Source: Actinomycetes bacterium (GTDB lineage Bacteria; Actinomycetota; Actinomycetes; Actinomycetales; Microbacteriaceae). Taken from it: DNA of 5,266 nucleotides. Of the stretch, positions 1-5,266 are shown in pieces; the stretch's first letter is position 1; each line of letters opens with the position of its first letter. The stretch lies in the NCBI GenBank assembly GCA_021793715.1, contig JAJYSF010000101.1, positions 1-5,266 of the forward strand. The letters run 5' to 3'. Made by a program: the position numbers and the translations under genes. The notes under the pieces were generated by a model that made no database searches, was not told the origin of the DNA, and worked only from the letters and a program-made list of their open reading frames with translations.

Positions 1-536
1 TCCCGGCCGTCCTGTACGGGCACGGCGCCGACGTCCAGCACCTTGCGCTTCCCGCGCACCAGACGGGCCTGATCGTGCGCTACGCGAACGCGATCATCGA
101 CCTCGACATCGACGGCACGAGCCAGCTCGCGCTCGTCAAGGATGTCCAGCGCGACCCGGTGCGCAACATCATCGAGCACATCGACCTCGTGGCCGTGCGC
201 CGCGGCGAGAAGATGACGGTCGATGTGCCCTACACGACCGAGGGCGAGCCGTTCCCCGGCACGTACATCACCTTCGGTGCCGCGGCGATCTCGGTCGAGG
301 CCGACGCCATGAACATCCCCGACACCATCGTCGTCGACGTCGAGGGGCTCGAGGACGGCACGAACATCTACGCGAAGGACCTCACGCTGCCGGAGGGCGT
401 CACGCTCGTCGACGACCCGGAGCTGCACGTCCTGTCGGTCACGATGCCGACGGCGTCGGACGAGGACGACGCGTTCGACGAGGCCGCGGACGCCGGTGGC
501 GAGGCCGAGGCGTCTGGCACAGAAGAGTCCGAGTAA
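1..536 (+). CDS. rplY: Large ribosomal subunit protein bL25, CTC/general stress form (5' partial)
   Basis: bL25 binds 5S rRNA in the central protuberance of the 50S subunit; the longer CTC form has an added beta domain and is linked to general stress in Bacillus. The reading frame is open from the window edge (first whole codon at 3) to TAA at 534-536, giving 177 visible residues. Roughly 25-30 N-terminal residues are probably missing, judged from the usual length of about 200. Visible residues 1-8 (PAVLYGHG) and the later stretches ALVKDVQRDP and IIEHIDLV are hallmarks of the 5S-binding N-domain. The C-terminal beta domain follows at about residues 64-148, including VDVPYTTEGEPFPGT and VVDVEGLEDG. 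Residues 150-177 form an acidic Asp/Glu/Ala/Gly tail, common in actinobacterial CTC proteins. pth follows 68 bp downstream on the same strand, the usual rplY-pth linkage. The family assignment is firm; the true start lies outside the window. Confidence 0.96.
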   Translation, partial: PAVLYGHGADVQHLALPAHQTGLIVRYANAIIDLDIDGTSQLALVKDVQRDPVRNIIEHIDLVAVRRGEKMTVDVPYTTEGEPFPGTYITFGAAAISVEADAMNIPDTIVVDVEGLEDGTNIYAKDLTLPEGVTLVDDPELHVLSVTMPTASDEDDAFDEAADAGGEAEASGTEESE

Positions 537-550
537 GGGCTCAAGGCATC

Positions 551-584
551 ATCGAGGGGGCGCGACGCATCGCGCCCCCTCGAT
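551..584 (+). terminator. Perfect GC-rich hairpin between rplY and pth
   Basis: The arms 551-565 and 570-584 are perfectly complementary (15 bp; ATCGAGGGGGCGCGA pairs with its reverse complement) around a CGCA tetraloop at 566-569. It begins 14 bp after the rplY stop. The following bases, TGCTCTCT, are pyrimidine-rich but not a true U-tract. I infer a terminator or, more likely, a partial terminator or processing stem, because no separate pth promoter is visible after it. The arm ends 8 nt before the pth Shine-Dalgarno. The structure is seen directly in the sequence; the function is inferred. Confidence 0.75.
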
Positions 585-592
585 TGCTCTCT

Positions 593-598
593 GGGAGG
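593..598 (+). promoter_or_regulatory. Ribosome binding site of pth
   Basis: GGGAGG lies 6 nt upstream of the ATG at 605, close to ideal spacing. It selects this ATG over an in-frame TTG at 584, which sits on the last base of the hairpin and has no such site in front of it. Confidence 0.85.
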
Positions 599-604
599 CA
601 ACGG

Positions 605-1186
605 ATGAGTGAGACGTGGCTGATCATGGGGCTCGGAAACCCCGGTCCGCGATACGAGCGCACTCGGCATAATGTCGGGCAGCTCGTCGTCGACGAGCTC
701 GCGGTCAGGCGCGGTGCGGCGTGGCGCCAACACAAGGCCGGCGCGCGTGTCGCGGAAGCATGGATCCGGCCAGGTGGCGCGAAGCTCGTGCTCGCGAAGT
801 CGAACGGGTACATGAACACCTCCGGTGGCCCCGCGGCCGCGCTGACGTCGTTCTACGCGATTCCCGCAGAGCGCGTCGTCGTGATCCATGACGAGCTCGA
901 TATTCCTTTTGACGCCCTCAAGCTGAAGAGCGGCGGCGGCCACGGCGGCCACAACGGGATCCGCGACATCGCCAAAGCCCTCGGCACCCCCGATTTCGCG
1001 CGCGTCCGCGTCGGCATCGGGAGGCCGCCCGGTCGTCAGGACGCCGCTGACTGGGTCCTGAATGAGTTCGGCGCGTCCGAGCGGCGCACGCTGGGGACGC
1101 TTATCGCGGAGGCCGCCGATGCCGCGGAGCTCATCGTCGAGGACGGCCTGGTCGCGGCGCAGCAGCGCGTGCACGCTCCGCGCTGA
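605..1186 (+). CDS. pth: Peptidyl-tRNA hydrolase (bacterial Pth1 type)
   Basis: Pth is a cytosolic monomer that cleaves the ester bond of peptidyl-tRNAs dropped from stalled ribosomes, releasing the peptide and recycling tRNA. The product is 193 residues, normal for the family. Visible signatures are GLGNPGPRYERTRHNVG (residues 9-25), SNGYMNTSG (66-74), HDELD (95-99) and GGGHGGHNGIRDI (110-122). The family's active-site residues are all present: Asn12, catalytic His22, Asn71, Asp96 and Asn117, matching E. coli Asn10, His20, Asn68, Asp93 and Asn114. The ATG start is chosen for its GGGAGG site. The gene lies 68 bp after rplY with a strong hairpin between and no TAnnnT hexamer in the gap, so it probably depends on read-through from rplY or on a promoter inside rplY. 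It ends 14 bp from a convergent membrane-protein gene. Codons for residues 99-102 (GAT ATT CCT TTT) are unusually A/T-ending for this sequence. Confidence 0.97.
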   Translation: MSETWLIMGLGNPGPRYERTRHNVGQLVVDELAVRRGAAWRQHKAGARVAEAWIRPGGAKLVLAKSNGYMNTSGGPAAALTSFYAIPAERVVVIHDELDIPFDALKLKSGGGHGGHNGIRDIAKALGTPDFARVRVGIGRPPGRQDAADWVLNEFGASERRTLGTLIAEAADAAELIVEDGLVAAQQRVHAPR

Positions 1187-1200
1187 TCAGCCCGCGCCGG

Positions 1201-1629
1201 TCAGATGGTGAAGGGCATCAGCCCCATGAGTCCCGCGAGGAGCGCGTGCTGCGTGAAGGCGAGCAGTAGCATCCATCCGCTGCTCGCGAGCACGATCGCG
1301 GCGATGCCCCAGCCACGCCCCCGACCGAGCGACGTCGCGACGATGCCCTGGATCAGACCCCACAGGGCGACGAGCGCATGCAGGACCCACGCGACCACGA
1401 GGACGATGACCGCGCCGATCGCGCGTTCGAGGGTGTCCCAGAGCTGCGCCTCGGTCTCCTGGATGAGATCCGGATAGTCCACCAGGCGCACGACGCGGCC
1501 GACGAAGAAGCCCGCCAGCCAGATCCCGGCCATCCCGATCACGAGCGCCGCGGCCGATGCGATGAATGCGACGAGGCCAAGACCGGCGCGACGGCGCGAG
1601 CGGACGGGAGCAGGATACGCAGCAGTCAC
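1201..1629 (-). CDS. Small integral membrane protein of unknown function
   Basis: I do not recognise a named family. From the GTG at 1629 (read on the minus strand) the product is 142 residues. Residues 10-14 are Arg-rich (RSRRR), then a hydrophobic segment at about 16-44 forms the first membrane helix. Residues 49-69 make an acidic, amphipathic stretch with DYPDLIQETE. A second helix spans about 70-92, then a short GRGRG loop (102-106), and a hydrophobic region at 107-140 that may be one helix plus a short fourth. Positive-inside reasoning places the N-terminus and GRGRG loop in the cytoplasm and the acidic stretch outside. The start is inferred: the frame stays open upstream to about 1791 but that would run antisense through mfd, while GTG 1629 sits 6 nt after a possible -10 box. 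There is no well-spaced Shine-Dalgarno (AGGGA lies only 1 nt away), which fits a leaderless mRNA. It is convergent with pth and divergent from mfd. Third-position G/C bias and clear helices support a real gene. Confidence 0.8.
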   Translation of the reverse strand: MTAAYPAPVRSRRRAGLGLVAFIASAAALVIGMAGIWLAGFFVGRVVRLVDYPDLIQETEAQLWDTLERAIGAVIVLVVAWVLHALVALWGLIQGIVATSLGRGRGWGIAAIVLASSGWMLLLAFTQHALLAGLMGLMPFTI

Positions 1630-1641
1630 GTCCCTACAGTA
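1630..1641 (-). promoter_or_regulatory. Candidate -10 promoter element for the membrane-protein gene (leaderless)
   Basis: Read on the minus strand, TACTGT occupies 1641-1636 and is followed by 6 nt (AGGGAC) and then the GTG start at 1629. This fits the actinobacterial pattern TAnnnT placed about 7 nt before a leaderless start codon. An overlapping alternative is GATACT at 1643-1638. No convincing -35 is visible; the position expected for it lies inside the first codons of mfd. Assignment is by position and motif only. Confidence 0.45.
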
Positions 1642-1645
1642 TCCG

Positions 1646-1657
1646 TACACTTGTCGG
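1646..1657 (+). promoter_or_regulatory. Candidate -10 promoter element for mfd (leaderless)
   Basis: TACACT at 1646-1651 matches TAnnnT and 4 of 6 bases of TATAAT. It is followed by 6 nt (TGTCGG), and the GTG start codon of mfd begins at 1658, about where transcription would start. mfd also lacks a Shine-Dalgarno site, so a leaderless transcript is the simplest reading. The -35 zone (about 1623-1628, CAGTCA) is a weak match and lies inside the first codons of the divergent gene. Confidence 0.5.
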
Positions 1658-4600
1658 GTGAGTCTTTCCGGGATCCTGCGCGCCCTCGACACGTCCGAAT
1701 CGTTCAGGGAGGCGTTCGCGGCGACATCGGTCGACCAGGATCTCTCGCTCGTCGACGGACTCGATGCGCCGGCGCTCGCCGCATTGATCAATCGACGTCA
1801 GGCAGCCGGTGAGGCCGGTGTGCTGTTCGTCGTGGTCCCGACGAGCCGGCGCGCCGAGCAGCTCGCGACGGCTCTCGCCGCCTTCGTGCCGACGGCCGAC
1901 GTCCGCGAGTTTCCGGCGTGGGAGACGCTGCCGCATGAGCGACTGAGCCCGAGCGCCGAGACCGTCGGGCGTCGGCTCGAAACGCTCCGCGCCCTCACGG
2001 CGTGGGACGGCGAGCGGCCGCTCATCGTCACCGCGTCGATCCGCGCCGCGATCCAACCCGTCGTCCCCGGGCTCGGCGACGCGAACGCCGTGTCCCTCGC
2101 GGTGGGCGCGCGCGATCACGACCTCGACGACATCGCCGTGCGGCTCGTCGAGCTCGCTTATCATCGCGTCGACATGGTCTCGCGACGCGGCGAATTCGCC
2201 GTGCGCGGCGGGATCCTCGACGTGTTCCCGCCGACGGCCCCGCATCCGCTGCGCGTGGAGTTCTTCGGCGACGAGGTCGACCAGATCCGCGAGTTCTCCG
2301 TCGCGGATCAGCGCTCCGTGCCGGGCGACGTCGACCGGATCGAGCTTCTCCCGAGTCGCGAGCTGCTGCTGACCCCGTCGGTGCGGCAACGCGCGCGAGA
2401 GCTGCAGCACGATTACCCCGGCATCGCACAGATGCTCGAGAAGATGGCGGAGGGCATCCCTGCGGAGGGCATGGAGTCGCTGTCGAATCTCGTCGCCGGC
2501 CCGCTCGTGTCGATCGCGGACTACCTGCCCGCGGGATCCACGACGGCGGTCGTCGACCCCGAACGTGCCGTGTCGCGCGCGGTGAGCCTGAAGGAGACGA
2601 ACACCGAGTTCCTCGAGGCGGCGTGGAGCGCCGCGACCGCGGGCGGCGAGGCGCCCGTCGACCTCTCGAGCGGAGGGTTCCTCACGCTCGAAGAGCTCCG
2701 CGAGCGGGTGCGCGCACTGGACGGTGTCTGGTGGACGCTGAGCCCGTTCGACACCGGACTCGGCGAGATCGCGGCCGAGCTCTCCGATGCGGCAGAGGGT
2801 GCCGCGATCGCTCGTGACGCCGCGACGCGCGTCGCGGGCGAGCCGATCGCCTCCTTCCAGGGCAACGTCGAGGGCGCGACCGGCTTCGTCGGCGATCTCG
2901 TGCGCGAGGGGTGGGCGGTCGTGCTGGCCTCCGCCGGCACGGGCATGGTCGACCGCGCACGCGACGTGCTCGGCGAGCGCGGGGTCGCGGCACGGATCGT
3001 GGACGACCTGACCGAGGCGCCCGAGCGCGGCGTCGTCACGCTCGTGCAGGCGGAGGTCGAGCGCGGCTTCCGGGTGGAGCAGGTGAAGCTCGCGGTGCTC
3101 ACCGAGGCCGAGTTCTACGGCCGCACGGCCGGGGGCGGCAGGCCGTCGGTGAACCGGCTCGCATCACGTCGGCGCAACGTCGTCGACCCGTTGCAGCTGA
3201 AGCCGGGGGACCCGGTCGTGCACGCCACGCACGGCATCGGACGGTTCGTCGAGATGATGCAGCGCGAGGTGTCGACAGGCGGGCGCAACGCGCAGAAGTC
3301 GACGCGCGACTACGTCGTGCTCGAGTACGCCCCCGCCAAGCGCGGTTACCCGGGCGACAAGCTGTTCGTGCCCACCGACCAGCTCGACCTGCTGTCGAAG
3401 TACGTCGGCGGCGAGAATCCCCAACTGTCGAAGATGGGCGGATCCGACTGGTCTCAGACGAAGCGGAAGGCGCGCCGTGCGGTGCGCGACATCGCCGTCG
3501 AACTCGTCAAGCTCTATTCGGCGCGCATGGCGTCGAAGGGCCACGCCTTCGGCCCAGACACCCCGTGGCAGCGGGAGCTCGAGGAGGCGTTCGCCTTCGT
3601 CGAGACGCCCGACCAACTGCAGACGATCGACGAGATCAAGCGCGACATGGAACGCGAGATCCCGATGGACCGCCTGCTGTCCGGAGACGTCGGCTTCGGC
3701 AAGACCGAGGTCGCCGTCCGCGCGGCGTTCAAAGCGATCCAGGACGGCAAACAGGTTGCGATGCTCGTGCCGACGACGCTACTCGTGAAGCAGCACATCG
3801 AGACGTTCTCCGACCGCTTCGCGGGATTCCCTCTGAACGTGCGCCCGCTGAGTCGCTTCCAATCCGACAAGCAGGCGCGCGAGACGCTGCGCGGGCTCGC
3901 GGACGGATCCGTCGACATGGTCATCGGCACGCACCGGATCCTCACGGAGGGGGTCGTGTTCAAGGACCTCGGGCTCATGATCATCGACGAGGAGCAGCGC
4001 TTCGGCGTCGAGCACAAGGACGCGCTCAAGAAGCTGAAGACGAACGTCGACATCCTCGCGATGAGCGCGACGCCGATCCCTCGCACCCTCGAGATGGCCG
4101 TGACGGGGATCCGCGAGATGTCGACCCTCGCGACCCCGCCCGAGGACCGCCACCCGATCCTGTCGTACGTCGGACCGTCGAACGACAAACAGGTCGCGGC
4201 GGCGATCCGTCGCGAGATGCTGCGCGAGGGGCAGGTCTTCTTCGTGCACAACCGGGTGACGAGCATCCAGCGCGTCGCCAACCACCTCGCTGAGCTCGTG
4301 CCGGAAGCGCGCATCGCCGTCGCCCACGGCAAGATGGGCGAGCACCAGCTCGAACAGGTCGTCGACGACTTCTGGGAGCGGAAGTTCGACGTGCTCGTCT
4401 GCACGACGATCATCGAGACGGGAATCGACATCCAGAACGCGAACACGATCATCATCGATCGCGCCGACAAGTACGGCCTCGCGCAGCTCCACCAGCTCCG
4501 GGGGCGCGTCGGCCGCGGGCGCGAACGCGCATACGCCTACTTCGTCTACGACGAGCAGAAGCCGCTGAGTGAGACCGCCGCGGATCGCCTCGAGACGATC

Positions 4601-5266
4601 GCGGTTCACAACGACCTCGGCAGCGGCATCCAGGTGGCGATGAAGGATCTCGAGCTGCGCGGGGCCGGGAACCTGCTCGGCGCCGAACAGGCGGGGCACA
4701 TCGAAGGCGTCGGCTTCGACCTCTATCTGCGGATGATCGGTGAGGCGGTCAGCGAGTTCCGCGGCGAGGCGACGGACGGGCCGGTCGAGCTGCGGCTCGA
4801 GCTCCCGATCGAGGCGCGGATCCCTGACGACTACATCGACAGCGAGCGGCTTCGGCTCGAGGCGTATCAGAAGCTCTCGGCGGCGGCCTCCTCCAGCGCC
4901 GACGACGACGCGATCGACCGTGTCGTCGAGGAGCTCGCCGACCGCTACGGCGAGCCGCCCGCCGATGTCGCGGGCCTCGTCGAGGTCGCTCGGCTGCGGC
5001 GCCGTGCCGCGCAGTCGAAGCTCTCCGACGTCGTCGCGATGGGCAAGAACCTGCGCATCGCACCGGGAGCCCTGCCGGAATCCAAGGCGGTGCGCATGAA
5101 GCGGCTCTATCCGGGCGCGAAGATCGTCGCCGGGGGCGACGCGCTGATCGTCCCGCTGCCGATGAGCGGCGGCGAGCCGCTCGCCGACGCAGACCTCGTG
5201 ACGTGGGTGCGCCAACTGCTCGACGCGCTGTTCCCGCTGTCGACCGCGCCGGATCCGCGTCCCGAG
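1658..5266 (+). CDS. mfd: Transcription-repair coupling factor Mfd (3' end cut by window)
   Basis: Mfd is a DNA translocase that pushes stalled RNA polymerase off damaged template and recruits UvrA for nucleotide excision repair. The frame runs 1203 codons from GTG 1658 to the window edge without a stop; family length (about 1150-1220) suggests few residues are missing. The N-terminal UvrB-like module lacks a Walker A: PTSRRAEQL (61-69) stands where UvrB has its P-loop, as in other Mfd proteins. FPAWETLPHERLSP (85-98) and FAVRGGILDVFP (180-191) are conserved in this module, the latter in the UvrA-contact region. The RNA-polymerase-interaction domain begins near LKPGDPVVHATHGIGRFVEM (514-533). 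The RecG-like motor has GDVGFGKT (676-683, Lys682), DEEQ (777-780), SAT in MSATPIPRTL (802-811) and RGRVGRGRE (948-956). The autoinhibitory C-terminal D7 domain starts near 1043. No lesion, insertion or missing motor motif is seen. The start matches actinobacterial Mfd (LSGILRAL) and sits 6 nt after a -10-like box. Confidence 0.97.
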   Translation, partial: MSLSGILRALDTSESFREAFAATSVDQDLSLVDGLDAPALAALINRRQAAGEAGVLFVVVPTSRRAEQLATALAAFVPTADVREFPAWETLPHERLSPSAETVGRRLETLRALTAWDGERPLIVTASIRAAIQPVVPGLGDANAVSLAVGARDHDLDDIAVRLVELAYHRVDMVSRRGEFAVRGGILDVFPPTAPHPLRVEFFGDEVDQIREFSVADQRSVPGDVDRIELLPSRELLLTPSVRQRARELQHDYPGIAQMLEKMAEGIPAEGMESLSNLVAGPLVSIADYLPAGSTTAVVDPERAVSRAVSLKETNTEFLEAAWSAATAGGEAPVDLSSGGFLTLEELRERVRALDGVWWTLSPFDTGLGEIAAELSDAAEGAAIARDAATRVAGEPIASFQGNVEGATGFVGDLVREGWAVVLASAGTGMVDRARDVLGERGVAARIVDDLTEAPERGVVTLVQAEVERGFRVEQVKLAVLTEAEFYGRTAGGGRPSVNRLASRRRNVVDPLQLKPGDPVVHATHGIGRFVEMMQREVSTGGRNAQKSTRDYVVLEYAPAKRGYPGDKLFVPTDQLDLLSKYVGGENPQLSKMGGSDWSQTKRKARRAVRDIAVELVKLYSARMASKGHAFGPDTPWQRELEEAFAFVETPDQLQTIDEIKRDMEREIPMDRLLSGDVGFGKTEVAVRAAFKAIQDGKQVAMLVPTTLLVKQHIETFSDRFAGFPLNVRPLSRFQSDKQARETLRGLADGSVDMVIGTHRILTEGVVFKDLGLMIIDEEQRFGVEHKDALKKLKTNVDILAMSATPIPRTLEMAVTGIREMSTLATPPEDRHPILSYVGPSNDKQVAAAIRREMLREGQVFFVHNRVTSIQRVANHLAELVPEARIAVAHGKMGEHQLEQVVDDFWERKFDVLVCTTIIETGIDIQNANTIIIDRADKYGLAQLHQLRGRVGRGRERAYAYFVYDEQKPLSETAADRLETIAVHNDLGSGIQVAMKDLELRGAGNLLGAEQAGHIEGVGFDLYLRMIGEAVSEFRGEATDGPVELRLELPIEARIPDDYIDSERLRLEAYQKLSAAASSSADDDAIDRVVEELADRYGEPPADVAGLVEVARLRRRAAQSKLSDVVAMGKNLRIAPGALPESKAVRMKRLYPGAKIVAGGDALIVPLPMSGGEPLADADLVTWVRQLLDALFPLSTAPDPRPE

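Noticed and set aside
584..604. TTG start for pth seven codons upstream of the ATG
   Set aside because: It begins on the last base of the hairpin, has no Shine-Dalgarno, and adds residues not found in Pth; the ATG at 605 has an ideal GGGAGG site.
368..1174. Minus-strand frame of 268 codons across rplY and pth
   Set aside because: It is antisense to two conserved genes and to the hairpin between them; no domain or start signal.
1630..1791. Longer N-terminus for the membrane protein, starting near 1791
   Set aside because: The extra 54 codons would be antisense to the conserved start of mfd and are Ser/Ala/Arg-rich with no membrane or family character. GTG 1629 fits the promoter spacing.
1634..2410. 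Minus-strand frame of 258 codons covering the mfd start
   Set aside because: It is antisense to the conserved UvrB-like module of Mfd and would cross the divergent promoter; no family features are seen.
2911..4293. Plus-strand frame of 460 codons, very rich in Arg, Gly and Ala
   Set aside because: It is a frame-shifted shadow inside mfd; the composition is typical of out-of-frame reading of GC-rich DNA, and the real frame carries the Mfd motifs throughout.
3779..5215. Long minus-strand open frame of 478 codons opposite mfd
   Set aside because: It lies wholly antisense to conserved Mfd motor and D7 motifs, and its Asp/Arg/Val/Leu-heavy composition is what the complement of high-GC codons gives. 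It has no recognisable domain.
1658..5266. Possible loss of function of Mfd because its N-terminal module lacks a Walker A motif
   Set aside because: A degenerate, non-ATPase UvrB-like module is normal in Mfd; the real ATPase motifs in the translocase domain are intact.

Overview
The window is very rich in G+C, with third codon positions almost all G or C and frequent GTC-GAC/GAG codon pairs. This and the protein sequences (bL25 of the long CTC type with an acidic tail, actinobacterial-style Mfd, apparently leaderless GTG-started genes) point to a high-GC Gram-positive actinobacterium. Microbacteriaceae (Microbacterium or a close relative) is the best guess. This is a chromosomal housekeeping region. 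I see no mobile element, CRISPR array, phage gene or RNA gene.

Layout from left to right. Positions 1-536 hold the 3' part of rplY (ribosomal protein bL25/Ctc), cut by the window edge. Positions 537-604 are a short gap with a perfect GC-rich 15-bp hairpin (551-584), followed by a Shine-Dalgarno site. Positions 605-1186 hold a complete pth (peptidyl-tRNA hydrolase) with all catalytic residues. Positions 1201-1629, on the minus strand, hold a small integral membrane protein of unknown function, tail-to-tail with pth across 14 bp. Positions 1630-1657 are a 28-bp divergent promoter region. From 1658 to the window end runs mfd (transcription-repair coupling factor), 1203 codons with no stop reached, so only its extreme C-terminus is missing.

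rplY, pth and mfd all serve information flow: 5S rRNA-associated translation or stress, recycling of peptidyl-tRNA, and rescue and repair of stalled transcription. rplY and pth look like one transcription unit with a hairpin between the genes, because the gap has no TAnnnT-type -10 hexamer. mfd starts its own unit. The most notable non-coding signal is the divergent promoter. Candidate -10 boxes for mfd and the membrane gene sit symmetrically about position 1643/1644, each 6 nt before a GTG start, so both mRNAs are predicted to be leaderless and each gene's -35 zone lies inside the other gene's first codons.

I do not see an undescribed multi-gene system here. The membrane protein and the compact divergent promoter are the parts least explained by known biology.
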